This document shows positions 24,288-35,632 of a stretch of DNA of 64,000 nt, piece after piece. The notes beneath the pieces are model-generated. The model made no database searches. It saw nothing but the letters and a program-made list of their open reading frames with translations, and was not told the DNA's origin. Source of the stretch: Ichthyophis bannanicus (taxonomy: Eukaryota; Chordata; Amphibia; Gymnophiona; Ichthyophiidae). The stretch's first letter is position 1. Each line of letters opens with the position of its first letter. A program made the position numbers and the translations under genes. The stretch is from the NCBI GenBank assembly GCA_033557465.1, contig CM066033.1:907582808-907646807 (forward strand). Reading direction: 5' to 3'.

Positions 24288-26226
24288 TCTAAGTCTTCAC
24301 GGCCGCAAGCTCTCCCTGGAGGGATCGAGCCTCTCCCCTCACCGGACCTCCTCCAGCTGAACCAGCTGCCCAATCGGGGCAGTCCCTGGTGCTTTAAAAG
24401 AGCGCACCAGCTTTCAGCAGCCCTCTTCATGGCCACAAGCTCTCCCTGGAGGGATCGAGCCTCTCCACTCACCGGACCTCCTCCAGCTGAAGTGGCTGCC
24501 CAATCGGGGCAGTCCCTGGTGCTTTAAAAGAGTGCAACAGCTTTCCGCAGCCCTCTTCACGGCCGCAAGCTCTCCCTGGAGGGATCGAGCCTCTCCACTC
24601 ACCGGACCTCCTCCAGCTGAAGCGGCTGCCCAATTGGGGCAGTCCCTGGTGCTTTAAAAGAGCGTGCCAGCTTTTGGCAGCCCTCTTCATGGCCGCAAGC
24701 TCTCCTTGGAGGGATCGAGCCTCTCCACTCACCGGACCTCCTCCAGCTGAAGCGGCTGCCCAATCGGGGCAGTCCCTGGTGCTTTAAAAGAGCACACCAG
24801 CTTTCAGCAGCGCTCTTCACGGCCACAAGCTCTCCCTGGAGGGATCAAGCCTCTCCACTCACCGGACCTCCTCCAGCTGAAGCGGCTGCCCAATTGGGGC
24901 AGTCCCTGGTGCTATAAAAGAGCACGCCAGCTTTCAGCAGCCCTCTTCACGGCTGCAAGCTCTCCCTGGAGGGATCAGAGCCTCTCCACTCATCGGACCT
25001 CCTCCAGCTGAAGCGGCTGCCCAATCGGGGCAGTCCCTGGTGCTTTAAAAGAGCGCGCCAGCTTTCAGCAGCCCTCTTCAAGGCCGCAAGCTCTCCTTGG
25101 AGGGATCAATCCTCTCCACTCACTGGACCTCCTCCAGCTGAAGCGGCTGCCTAATCGGGGAAGTCCCTGGTGCTTTAAAAGAGCGCACCAGCTTTCAGCA
25201 CGCTCTTCATGGCTGTAAGCTCTCCCTGGAGGGATCGAGCCTCTCCACTCACCGGACCTCCTGCAGCTGAAGCGGCTGCCCAATTGGGGCAGTCCCTGGT
25301 GCTTTAAAAGAGCGTGCCAGCTTTTGGCAGCCCTCTTCATGGCCGCAAGCTCTCCTTGGAGGGATCGAGCCTCTCCACTCACCGGACCTCCTCCAGCTGA
25401 AGTGGCTGCCCAATCGGGGCAGTCCCTGGTGCTTTAAAAAAGTGCAACAGCTTTCCGCAGCCCTCTTCATGGCCGCAAGCTCTCCCTGGAGGGATCGAGC
25501 CTCTCCACTCACCGGACCTCCTCCAGCTGAAGCGGCTGCCCAATTGGGGCAGTCCCTGGTGCTTTAAAAGAGCGTGCCAGCTTTTGGCAGCCCTCTTCAT
25601 GGCCGCAAGCTCTCCTTGGAGGGATCGAGCCTCTCCACTCACCGGACCTCCTCCAGCTGAAGCGGCTGCCCAATCGGGGCAGTCCCTGGTGCTTTAAAAG
25701 AGCGCACCAGCTTTCAGCAGCGCTCTTCACAGCCACAAGCTCTCCCTGGAGGGATCAAGCCTTTCCACTCACCGGACCTCCTCCAGCTGAAGCGGCTGCC
25801 CAATTGGGGCAGTCCCTGGTGCTATAAAAGAGCACGCCAGCTTTCAGCAGCCCTCTTCACGGCCGCAAGCTCTCCTTGGAGGGATCGATCCTCTCCACTC
25901 ACCGGACCTCCTGCAGCTGAAGCGACTGCCCAAACTGGGCAGTCCCTGGTGCTTTAAAAGAGCACACCAGCTTTCAGCAGCCCTCTTCACGGCTGCAAGC
26001 TCTCCCTGGAGGGATCGAGCCTCTCCACTCACCAGACCTCCTCCAGCTGAAGCGGCTGCCCAATCGGGGCAGTCCCTGGTGCTTTAAAAGAGCACACCAG
26101 CTTTCAGCAGCCCTCTTCATGGCCGCAAGCTCTCCCTGGAGGGATCGAGCCTCTCCACTCACCGGACCTCCTCCAGCTGAAGCGGCTGCCCAATCGGGGC
26201 AGTCCCTGGTGCTTTAAAAGGGCACG
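24288..26226 (+). repeat. 130-bp tandem array, about 15 units
   Basis: Units begin around CTTCACGGCCGCAAGCTC and repeat every 130 bases with few substitutions. Nearly every unit holds GGTGCTTTAAAAGAGC, in two units GGTGCTATAAAAGAGC, a TATA-like box. Units 3-6 and 10-13 share private variants 910 bp (seven units) apart, a higher-order pattern. The minus strand is open in long stretches, but the frame moves by one per unit because 130 is not a multiple of three, so these frames are not proteins. The array may be the promoter of the LINE that follows. Confidence 0.93.
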
Positions 26227-27231
26227 CCTACAGGTGCACCTGCGCCGGTGGGCCCGCGCCTGAGGGCTGTGCTAGAGGGCCCTTTGGTGTGGCCCTTAGG
26301 TGGGGCACTAAAAGCCGGGGCTAAATCAATCCCATGAATTATTCAGTCTCTTCACCCCACTGGATACACCGCTCTCAAAGACCTGCAAGATATCGGAAAC
26401 GTACACGAGGCCAAAGCCACTTTAAGATCACCATCGAGAACACACAATTACAATTACAACCACTGGCCCAGAGATCCCTCTTCCTATCGGGATAGTACAG
26501 CCGGCACAAGACCCCACCACCCGTCCACACCAGACTAAGACACTAAACGAAGTGTGCACCTAATTCTCAAAAGAGGATCAATTGTGCACACAACTCTCCA
26601 GACACAGCCACCGACCCAGAGATTGCTCTCACTGCCAGGACTAAGCAACCTTCGCTTGATTCAACCGCCAAAACACATCGAGATGTACGGCTTGAGAGGT
26701 ATGGCTTTATGTAATTCTTTGTAGCACACAATCCAACTTCCAAAGCTCGAGCTCCCCCCACTGTGTGCCCACTGTGCTTGCACATTGTGCCACTAACAAC
26801 AGCAACCACAGTTCAGCTGTATCAAGACCGAACTGCCCTAAATATATTGGCTTACCAACTCCGTGAGTACAAACTACCGATCAGATCTAAGACTGCCTAA
26901 CATTTAATAGGTCTCTATCTCTCAATTGGACATCAAAAAGTCATTAATATTTCAAGCAGTACAGAGATTGTTAGCACTGGTGAATATTAAATCTTACCAC
27001 GCTGCATAATCTGCACCACTAATAACTTATAATAACATTGTATATATGCACCACTAGTAATTTATAGAAACATTGTATATTGTTAGCTGCTCCATTGCTG
27101 CTTCATCACTCTGCACAATCTGCAGCACTAATAACCTATAATCACATTGTATATATGCACCACTAGTAATTTATAGAAACATTGTATATTGTTAGCTGCT
27201 GCATTTAAGATAATAATACATTGTTACTTTA
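26227..27231 (+). other. 5' leader of L2 copy 1
   Basis: Non-coding sequence between the array and the first LINE codons. It contains a 109-bp tandem duplication (27013-27121 and 27122 onward) with the shared block GCACCACTAGTAATTTATAG. Confidence 0.55.
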
Positions 27232-28131
27232 TTGGCTACATCCCTCACGACCAGGCATCCACACAAGAAATTCTTCGGTTACACACAGCTAAAAATGACC
27301 CCCCCTGGCCTACTCATAGGTATACTATACCTACTCAGTTATACACTAACTAGCTCCCTCGCTGAGACAACCAGCCACAATCCAATCTTGATCATAAGAA
27401 AACATGGAAGAAGAGATCAGAGCAACTCACACCATTCACCTCCAGAGTATCCCCAGAACTCACACCCCCACCAAATTCACACACCACTTCTACACCACAC
27501 TAATACCAAGCAACACCAAGATCCACGCATCCTTAGATGTGCCCTCATAAATGCACTATCGGTCCGCAAAAAATGGCCAGTCATTCCTGCCATTATATCA
27601 CACCTCAACCTTGACATGCTACTGGTTACTGAATCGTGGCTCAACAGCTCTGACTCAGTCCTCATCAACCTTCTCACCCCCCCTAACTTCACATTCCACG
27701 CATGTCATAGAACCGACCGCAGTGGTGGTGGTGCATTCATTCTAGTTAAAACTGACTTACACTATCAAACAATCTATGCCAACAGTTCAGCCCACCTCGA
27801 TACTGTCTCTATTGCAAACAAATACAACACAATTAACCTAATATATAGGTCTCCATCCCCATCTACCGACGATCTCGCAACTATAATGGAACTAGCATCT
27901 AACCCCCAAAACGCATGTAAACCTAACTGGCTACTGGGTGATTTCAATCTCCCAGCTCTACACGATATCCATTCCAGGGCTCTACTAGAAGCACTCAGTA
28001 ACCTACACTATGAGCAGATAATTGATGCCCCCACACACCAAATAGGGAACATGTTAGACCTTATCTTCAGCCCCCGACCAGAGGTAAAGCCCGACCACAA
28101 GTTCAACATAACCATCTCACCTGTACCATAG
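27232..28131 (+). pseudogene. L2 endonuclease region
   Basis: 299 codons. An unusual N-terminus has a hydrophobic leader-like stretch (GLLIGILYLLSYTL) that may be chance. Then follow the APE-endonuclease motifs: CALINALSVRKKW (residue about 105), TESWLN (about 133), GGGAFILV (about 163) and LGDFNLPALHD (about 235). A TAG at 28129 stops the frame directly before SDHNLISF, which carries the catalytic His. Beyond it the linker is broken by stops and a frame change. Confidence 0.85.
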
Positions 28132-28454
28132 TCCGATCATAACCTAATCAGCTTCCAAATACCCTTATGCCAAGAAAGAGAAAACACCCCTGAACCAGCT
28201 AATAATACAACAGCTCACCCTAGACGCTTGAGACCCTTTGATGGTGAGGAGATCATCAAAAACGTCCTTCCCAATATCAACACTACTTCACCAATTCTTG
28301 AAGAGGTACTGGCATCATGGACTAAAACCTGAGTACCTTTGCAGACATACCTACCCGATCAAAAACACGCGTCATAGAGAAGCAACCAGATAAAAAGAGA
28401 CCTGCACCCTGGTATACTGCTGAAATAAAAGCCTCCCTATGTGCCCTCAGGAAA

Positions 28455-29462
28455 TTGGAAAGAAAATGGCAACGCACCCGAGCCACATCAGACCTGACAC
28501 TCTACAACTCCCACTTGCAAGCCCATCGAACTCTTATATCATCTAAAATTAAAGAATACCACGCTGATCTGCTGAATCGATCACTGAACAAGCCTCATGA
28601 CTTGTTCAACATAGTTAAGTCCCTAACGAAGGAACCATCATCCTCACAACCAATGCTGATACTCCCTCAAGACTATGCTGATCACCTGATAGCCAAAACC
28701 AATAACATCAGTAAAGCCACACTATTCCGCCCCACCTCGAACCCACCCAAGCAGCTCACCACCTTCTTGACACCATCACAAAAAAGCATTGAAAGCATCA
28801 TTACAAGCATCAACGCCACCACGGCCCCTAACGACCCTTGTCCAGTGCTCTGGATAAAGGCCCTACGCCACAAAATCAGCCCCATAATAGCCAAAATCAT
28901 TGACCTCTCTTTCTCCTCTGGACAGTTCCCAACAAGCCTTAAGCAGACATCCATCAGGCCCCTCTTAAAGAACACCAAACCTGATGCCCTGAAGGTCGAA
29001 TCATACCGACCCATATCCAGCATCCCATTACTAGCAAAGATAATTGAGAAGGTGGTACAGCAACAGCTGCAGGATCATATCGACACTAATGCCCCCCTCG
29101 ACACAAACCAACACGGTTTCAGAGAAGCTCACGGTGTCGAGACACTCCTCATCACCCTCATCAATACACTCATTAATGGGATCGACTCCATCAAACAAGG
29201 ATACGCACTAATTTTCCTCGACATCGCCGCAGCATTTGACTCTGTAAACCATCAACAACTTCTGATTCGGCTGCATGATAAAGGGATAAGCGATTTAGCA
29301 TGGCACTGGTGCAAATCTTACTTAACCGACAGATGTCAGCAGATAAGAACAGGATCTGCGACCTCCATGCCATTCAAACAACACTATGGAGTACCCCAGG
29401 GCACATCCCTCTCAGCACTCCTATTCAATATCTACATGCAACCGATATGCAAAATAATTTGA
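28455..29462 (+). pseudogene. L2 reverse transcriptase, N-terminal and palm part
   Basis: 335 codons holding the RT fingers and palm: DPCPVLWIKAL, SIRPLLKNTKPD, YRPISSIPLLAKIIEKV, QHGFREAHG, FLDIAAAFDSVNH and GVPQGTSLSALLFNIYMQP. A TGA at 29460 (likely CGA to TGA, as copy 2 has Arg here) ends the frame. Just beyond, the polymerase box reads YVGG in place of YVDD, so both catalytic Asp are lost. Confidence 0.88.
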
Positions 29463-29718
29463 TCATTTAACATCTCTCGTCTGCTATATGTAGGCGGCGT
29501 ATTACTCTACTCCATTCACAATCGAAACCCCAGATTTCACCCAATTGATAAACTGCTTCAAAGCCATAACAGATTGTCTCCTCTCCCAAAGTCTCAAAAT
29601 CAACTTTAAGAAGACAGAAGTTCTATTTGTGACAAGAAACCAGTCCTTCATACCTCCGACAACCATAAAGACAAGAGATGCAGAACTTACAAGCTGACCA
29701 TACATCCGCTATCTAGGT

Positions 29719-30375
29719 GTGACTATGGACCAACAGCTCAATTTCAAAACACACATCAACAACATAATCAAACAAATATACCACAAGATACAAACCCTAC
29801 GACTTCTTCGACCTTTACTACATCCAGAAGACTTCAGAACAGTCTTCCAAGCATTGGTGATCCCCCACTTTGATTATGCTAATGTAATCCTAAAGGGCCT
29901 TCCCAAAAACACCCTTAGCCCCTTACAATTAGCGATGAATACGGCTGCAAGATTCCTGAGCGGAGCATCCAGAGCAGACCACATCACCCCGGTCCTCAAA
30001 AACCTACATTGGCTACCAATTTACTGTCGGCTATCATATAAAGTAACCATCATCACTTTCAAAATTATCAACAAGATGGCCCCCTCAGCTTTACTGGACC
30101 TCATCCACCCCATACCAGCAAACAGAGAAAGAAGAACATGCACTGCCAACACACTATCGATTCCCAGCGAAATAACAAAATGTACCAAAACAACCAGGAA
30201 TAGAGCATTTAAGTTTTATGCCCCTAGCTGCTGGAATGCACTCCCTGCACCCATTAGAGCCATCAAAGATCTAGCTCAATTCAGAAGAGTGCTTAAACAT
30301 CACCTCTTTCTTTTACACTATTCACAGTCCTCCAACATGGCACCCCCTAACACACCACCATCCATGAACACGTAA
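29719..30375 (+). pseudogene. L2 ORF2 C-terminal part
   Basis: 218 codons with RYLGVTMDQQLN-like start, RPLLHPEDFRTVFQALVIPH, FDYANVILKGLP, LHWLPIYCRLSYKV and the conserved end NRAFKFYAPSCWNALP and FRRVLKHHLFLL. The region 29463-29718 that links it to the palm has a frameshift and a further stop (29695-29697). Confidence 0.88.
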
Positions 30376-30581
30376 ACCCTTACCAATGCTGTACATACTA
30401 TAAATACAGAATGTAGACAGATGTAAATTGATGTATATAGTTACCACCAGTTTAATCCAAGTTATTCCTCCCTGTTCTTTGTAAGTGCTCTTATTGCACA
30501 ACACCGTTTTATGTAAACCGCGCTGATTTTTAAGAGTGCAGTATATAAGAAAAATAAATAAAATAAATAAATAAATAACCA

Positions 30582-30745
30582 ACCTTAGAGCCAAGAAATC
30601 AGCAATATAGTATCTGGGAACTGCATCTATAGAAGCCACCAGCTCTCAGCACGAGAGATCCAAGCACTCATTATACACCAGTGAAACACAAGAACCAGGA
30701 GTGAGTCCAGCGGAGTACTGGGGACCTGTGTTTGCACCGCTACCA
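30582..30745 (+). repeat. Right half of the split host repeat
   Basis: CTGCATCTATAGAAGCCACC and the six bases after it (30624-30649) are identical to the minus strand at 38126-38151, and adjacent sequence aligns with gaps. Confidence 0.65.
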
Positions 30746-30813
30746 GTTTCAGGTGCAATAGGAAGTGTATTATAAATAGGAGAGAAGGATTTCACTGAGG
30801 GAACCCAGACTAA

Positions 30814-30921
30814 GAGCCCCTTTTACTAATGCTTAGCATGTACTTTCTGTTATATAGTCCATAGGAATAAAATGGGCCATGCAGCAGATAGCACGTGCTG
30901 CGTGTTTAGTAAAAGGGGCCC
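30814..30921. mobile_element. 108-bp MITE, TAA-flanked
   Basis: Ends are GAGCCCCTTTTACTAA and TTAGTAAAAGGGGCCC, with TAA on both sides (30811-30813, 30922-30924). The TIR and duplication fit a Harbinger-type MITE, of a different family from GGGGTATG. Confidence 0.88.
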
Positions 30922-30924
30922 TAA

Positions 30925-31684
30925 GTAACAAAGGTGCAGGAGTTGTGAAGGGTGGAATAACTGTTTTGTTTAAGATAAAGAATAATTTAATGGAGTGTGA
31001 TAGCATATTTAACTGAGAGGAGAAAGGAGTAATCTATGTGTAACCAATTTCGACTAAGGAGATAATTGCTTGTAATAGTTCTTTTTTGTTGCTTCTGCCA
31101 TCTGTCATTGTTATTGCTCAGTGACCCTAAACTTTTAAGTAGGCATTTGGTTGAGAACACAAATTTCTGGCCTGGACTTATTTATTTGAAAAGGAAAGAG
31201 GTTTGTGTCAAGTGCTAAGGGCGTCCTTATGTTTGGCAGTCCCCACTAAAAAACTCTGACAATTAAAACGCCTAAGCACTAGACAGAAAAACTGCAAAAA
31301 AGTCTCATTGGATTAGTATATCTCCTTGTCTATCAAGCCACTAGTAGCAGCTGTGAGGACCACACAGAAATAGGGATGTTTGATTTTTTTTCATAAATTT
31401 AACCCTGAGAATATTTTGGTGAATAGTCATTGTTTATTTGATTTTGTTTGGAAAGGAGGGATAATCAGGGCTAGGGTCAAGACTGGCAGCAGAACTGTGG
31501 TCAAAAGTGCTTGTAGACTTTGCACTAGAGCAGAAAGGTTGAAAATTACCCCATGACATGCCATGTGATACCTCAGCAGCATGTGACATCTACTATAATA
31601 TGTTTGAAACTTAGGTAGGAAAAGGGAAGTCCAAATCAGTGTGATCAGCTTCCAAAGTATTTTACAAAGTCTCACTAAACACAG
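30925..31684. other. No recognisable feature
   Basis: AT-rich sequence without a supported gene or repeat. Confidence 0.45.
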
Positions 31685-32157
31685 AGGGCCCGATATTCAG
31701 CGCTGGTGGCTAGGACGATTACAGTGGCTAGCCGCTGGCGCTGAACATTAAATGCAGATATTCAATGCCGGGGTCATATCCAGCCTCATCATTGAATATC
31801 TGGGGTTTCCGCAGAGCCCAATTGCTAACTGGGCAGTGGCGATATTAAGCCACTGCCTGGTTAAGTATAAGCAGTGAAAGTCAGGCCAGGGTTTCCTGCG
31901 TCTGGCTTTCACCGCAGATCGCAAACTGGGCAGCAGCTCAATATTGCCACTGACAGGTTTGTAATTGGTTCCGCCTCTGCTCCGCCCTGGAACACCGCCG
32001 ACATGCCTGAATGCTAAGCGATTAGCATCAGGGCGTATAGTGGCGTTACTCAGAGATAATCAACGGCACTAACCATGTTAGTGCCGCTGAATATCCTGCT
32101 TGGGTCATTTACATGGTTTAAATGTAAACCGTGTAAATGCTTTGCAATATTGGGCTC
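31685..32157. mobile_element. MITE with GAGGGCCCGATATTCAGCGC terminus
   Basis: The left end is GAGGGCCCGATATTCAGCGC; the right end is GCTTTGCAATATTGGGCTC, its imperfect complement. Subterminal GATATTCAATGCC and GCTGAATATCC repeat the motif. The superfamily is unclear. Confidence 0.65.
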
Positions 32158-32766
32158 AAAACATTTTGTTAAATAACTATAACATTGCAGGAAGTGCACA
32201 TGCATTTGGCAGTACGTTCAGAGGGAGCAACTATTTTACAAAGAAACTTATTTCAAAAGAGAGGCATCACTTAGGGCTTTGAACATGTATAAGCAGTGAT
32301 TTGGCTATCTGTATGTGAGTGCCGCCAAGGCTAAGTACTGGATTTTACAAAGTTTGATGTTCAAAGGCAGCCAATTAAGAAGTCAAACTGCAAAAAATGC
32401 AATGTTTAGGATTTTCGAGGTAGATGTTAATGCCTGAGAAGTTAGCACAATGGCTCCTTCCATCACTCCTCTCAATCATGGGTCTAAACAAGAATTTAAC
32501 TAACACTTATGCATGCCTCAGAGCAAGTGTAAAATCCAGCATCTAGATCTTATGAAGTAGACATGAAGGTTAATTTTATATAGGACGTGATGTGAGGAAT
32601 TAGGATATCCAGGTCAGGACATGGACAATTCTGACAGTATTTAACAAAGGGTCTGCCAGTGCAGAGTTTCTTGTAACAAATATGTGTGTAAACATTCAGG
32701 ACCGGTTTCCCTACATACAGTAGAAATAATGAGTTTAATAAACTGCACATGGGGGAAAAAAGCATG
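32158..32766. other. No recognisable feature
   Basis: No gene or repeat supported. Confidence 0.45.
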
Positions 32767-33031
32767 CAGTGGAAGAGTGGCCTAGTGGTTGGGGCAAAGT
32801 GCTTCTGGCCAGAAGGTCAGGGGGTTCAAATCCCACTAGAGGACAGCAACCTTGGGCTGGAAGGCCTGGGGTTTCTAGTCCCACAGGTGCTCCTTGTGGT
32901 CTTGGGTAAGCCACTTAACCCTCCATCACCCATGTTTCCTGTAAAATAGTCATCTCCAAGTTATAATGCCCTGTTCAATGTAAACCACACTGATGCAGAA
33001 TAGCATGGTATATAAGAGAATATAAATAAAT
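32767..33031 (+). mobile_element. tRNA-derived SINE with L2-like tail
   Basis: The head has box A (GTGGCCTAGTGGTT, about 32777) and box B (GGGTTCAAATCCC, about 32821), the internal RNA polymerase III promoter. A middle core includes GGTAAGCCACTTAACCCTCC. The tail AAACCACACTGATGCAGAAT followed by ATATAAATAAATG resembles the 3' ends of the L2 LINEs in this window (compare 35640-35700 on the minus strand), so L2 RT probably mobilised it. Confidence 0.88.
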
Positions 33032-33639
33032 GTAGCTTTTCCCCAAATGTGCATTGGATTATCTTTTTAAAATTGCTGCTCTCAATATCCATGCACACCC
33101 CAAACCCCCTCCCACCAACAGCACAAGTCCCCACCCCTATCAAGGCCCCCCACCTGACCCCCTCCTAGCATCAAGAAACACCCTGATGGATCCCCCTCTC
33201 CCTGGCAGACACCATACCCCCATGATTTCATCTCTAGCTCTTACCGGGCTCCCTGCTGTCTAGTGGTAGCAGGAACAATCCCCAGTTGCTCCTGCTTATG
33301 GCAACCCTAGTTTCCAACATGGCACCCATGGTCCCACCTGAATGAAAGTTATCTTGAGCTAGTAATGAAAAGGTGTGAGCTAAATCCAAATAAATAAAAA
33401 TTAAATAAATCAATAAAAAACCTTCTCCTGACCTATCCCCAATTTGAGTCATCAAAGTTTACCACCAAGTGAAACTTAACTAAGGAGGGGATGATTTTCA
33501 AAGGCGTTGATCTAGACAGTTAAATCCATACTTAACCAGCTAGATTCCATTGGAATGCTGACCTTAGTGGATCTTGTCTTAAATTACAAACTCGAAAGCA
33601 TTTCCTGGGCTACCACAGCTTGTGGATGAGTCCTTCTTT
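33032..33639. other. C-rich segment and A-rich tail, unclassified
   Basis: 33090-33220 is C-rich. TCCAAATAAATAAAAATTAA at about 33384 looks like the 3' tail of a SINE or LINE, but the body is not recognisable. Confidence 0.4.
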
Positions 33640-34066
33640 CTTAAACTGACTGGTAGCACAACAAAATATAGAAAAGTCCCAGAAAAGATGAATTCAGAAG
33701 GAACCTCAAAACGCATTTATTTCAGACATTCTACAACCCAACCTAATTGCAGCACCTTACCACAATCAGATATCTTCTAATGACACTTGGAACAAATGCA
33801 GCATTTGACGACAGATAGGTAATCATGTATATATGTATATTGTATCCCCCACCCTCGCACCCTTGAATCGAATGTTTATTTAGAATTATGAAAAGTATCT
33901 AGTCTCTATTTCGTGTGTTATGTAAATCGTTGCCAAAATCAAAATTGTACTCTAAAAATTCATTGTATTGTACGATACATGATGATTCTGTAAAGTAACC
34001 GCGGCTGATCGTAGGAAGCGGCGGTATACAAATGTTTACTAAATAAATAAATAAATAAAATAAATC
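33640..34066 (+). mobile_element. L2-like LINE 3' end
   Basis: A decayed C-terminal coding remnant (a FRRNLKTHLF-like block near 33690-33725) is followed by a 3' UTR and the typical GTAACCGCGGCTGATCG-type end and AAATAAATAAATAAATAAAA tail. Confidence 0.7.
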
Positions 34067-35176
34067 TCTACAGATTCCGGCTTTACGCATCTAAATCTTT
34101 CAGAACCCATTTTAGACCAAGTTACAGTCCTAGATGGATGAGGGCTTAAAGAATTCCTGGAATGAGGCATGCCTTAAAAAGTGTAAGAACTCTCTTAGGC
34201 GCCAAGAAGCAGGCCGTCTTAAGCGATGGCTGGGGAAACAAGAATTTCCCATGATGCTACAGGAGCTCACCCAGAGTAATGCTATCTCTTGGGCTCCCTC
34301 CCACATATCCGTGCAGGGAGTTGGAGAGCTAGAGATCTTTACCAAAATATAAAGGGGTGTAACTCCCTACCTGTGGGTAGCTCTTGCAGCATCTGCAACT
34401 GCTGCAGGGTAGAGAGAAATTGCAACCATCCAAGAGTAATGCAGTCTTTCAGTTTCTATTCTTAGGAAAATTTAGTTCGTTCTTTGAACAGGACCACTAT
34501 ACACTAAAGAGTTATTCCGAGGCACGTCCATCCCCGCTATTCCGATGTCCATCCCCGCTATTCGTGCCTTTTCCCGGTCCCGTCTATCTTCTCCACATCT
34601 TGTATGGGGAAGGTAGACAGGAACGGGAAAGGGACGGATCGAGGGCAGTATTAGGGTCATCGGCCCCGGACGTACATGGCCAATTCTAATGTCAGCCCTG
34701 TACATCTGGGGCCGGTGACTTGCACGGGGAACTTATTCCAGCTCCAAGCTGGAATAAGTTCCCCTAGTCACCAGGGATCAGTGGGCCTGGGGCACGGATG
34801 GGGCAGGAGGGGGAGGACATTCCCCGCAGCCCGACCCTGGCCTTAAGTGGCTAGACGTGCCCTGCAGGTTCAGAATTGTGACTCCCTCTGTGCATCCGGT
34901 TCTGAACAGATGCACAGAGAGCCCGGACCTGCAGGATGGAATCGGGCCCTAAGAGGTCTATGGTATTTAAAACTCCATTCATTCCTTTTTGCTCCTCAAA
35001 ATAACGGTATCCAAGCCAGAATGTGTGTTCTGAACCAAAGAGTTTACTTAAAGAACTTTAGGGTCACTGATCACAATAGTAAAAATACAAATGACAAAAA
35101 TATCAAAAACACAACTATAATGCAAGCAGTTAATTCCTTTACCTTTTTGTCAAAATATGTTAGAAGCAGAGGGTGA
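34067..35176. other. Non-coding region rich in hairpins
   Basis: No gene is supported. Imperfect or perfect hairpins lie at 34562-34634, 34714-34772 and 34880-34921. Confidence 0.5.
34714..34772. repeat. Long near-perfect hairpin
   Basis: Arms GGGGAACTTATTCCAGCT and AGCTGGAATAAGTTCCCC are perfect complements around a 3-base loop, extended outward by GGTGACT/AGTCACC with a small bulge. Confidence 0.9.
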
Positions 35177-35609
35177 GGCCCCTTTACTAAAGTGCATGTT
35201 TTGGTGTGCGGTAACCGTGTGCTTGGGCCCATGGTAGCTGTTAGCATGGGGACATGACAGTTATCATGTGCTGATTCATACACAGTCACTCACATGTTAG
35301 GGTAGAGAGCAGGTGGGTTGGGGTGGAGAACGCGCATAGTGAGCACATTGCGGTTAGCACAGTGTAAATATTGCACGCTGTCAATGTTGCAATTAGTGTG
35401 GGTACAATTAGCTCCACCTCAGTATGTGGAGGTAAGTGCACCCACGGTAATAGCGCTGTGTGTTATTGTACACATCCGCCCATTAACGTTTGGGTTCATG
35501 ATGGTCACACCCCTGATAGTTACTGCGGAGGCTTTGCACTTAACTCACGTTAATATTTGTGCTAAATGTGTTATATGCCGAGCCATAGCGCACTTTATTA
35601 AAAGTTCCC
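35177..35609. mobile_element. MITE of about 430 bp
   Basis: Left end GGCCCCTTTACTAAAGTGC and right end GCGCACTTTATTAAAAGTTCCC form an inverted repeat. TGA on the left and TTA on the right may be a mutated 3-bp duplication. Confidence 0.65.
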
Positions 35610-35632
35610 TTAAATTCTTCTTCTCTTACTTT

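Larger units (their letters stand above)
24288..30581 (+). mobile_element. L2-clade LINE copy 1 with 5' tandem monomers
   Basis: The unit comprises fifteen 130-bp repeats, about 1 kb of 5' leader, an endonuclease-RT coding region with disabling changes, and a 3' end AAGAAAAATAAATAAAATAA-type tail at 30549-30578. The host repeat seen intact at about 38020-38290 is split by exactly this unit, so array and LINE probably moved together. No exact target duplication could be fixed. Confidence 0.7.

Noticed and set aside
24242..26162. Series of overlapping minus-strand frames with repeated MSGEARSLQGEL-type proteins
   Set aside because: They arise from the 130-bp array. The frame shifts by one each unit and each frame ends within one or two units; no start, splice or codon signal supports them.
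27295..27370. Signal peptide on the L2 endonuclease
   Set aside because: The hydrophobic stretch is present in translation, but LINE endonucleases are not secreted and the true start in this copy is uncertain.
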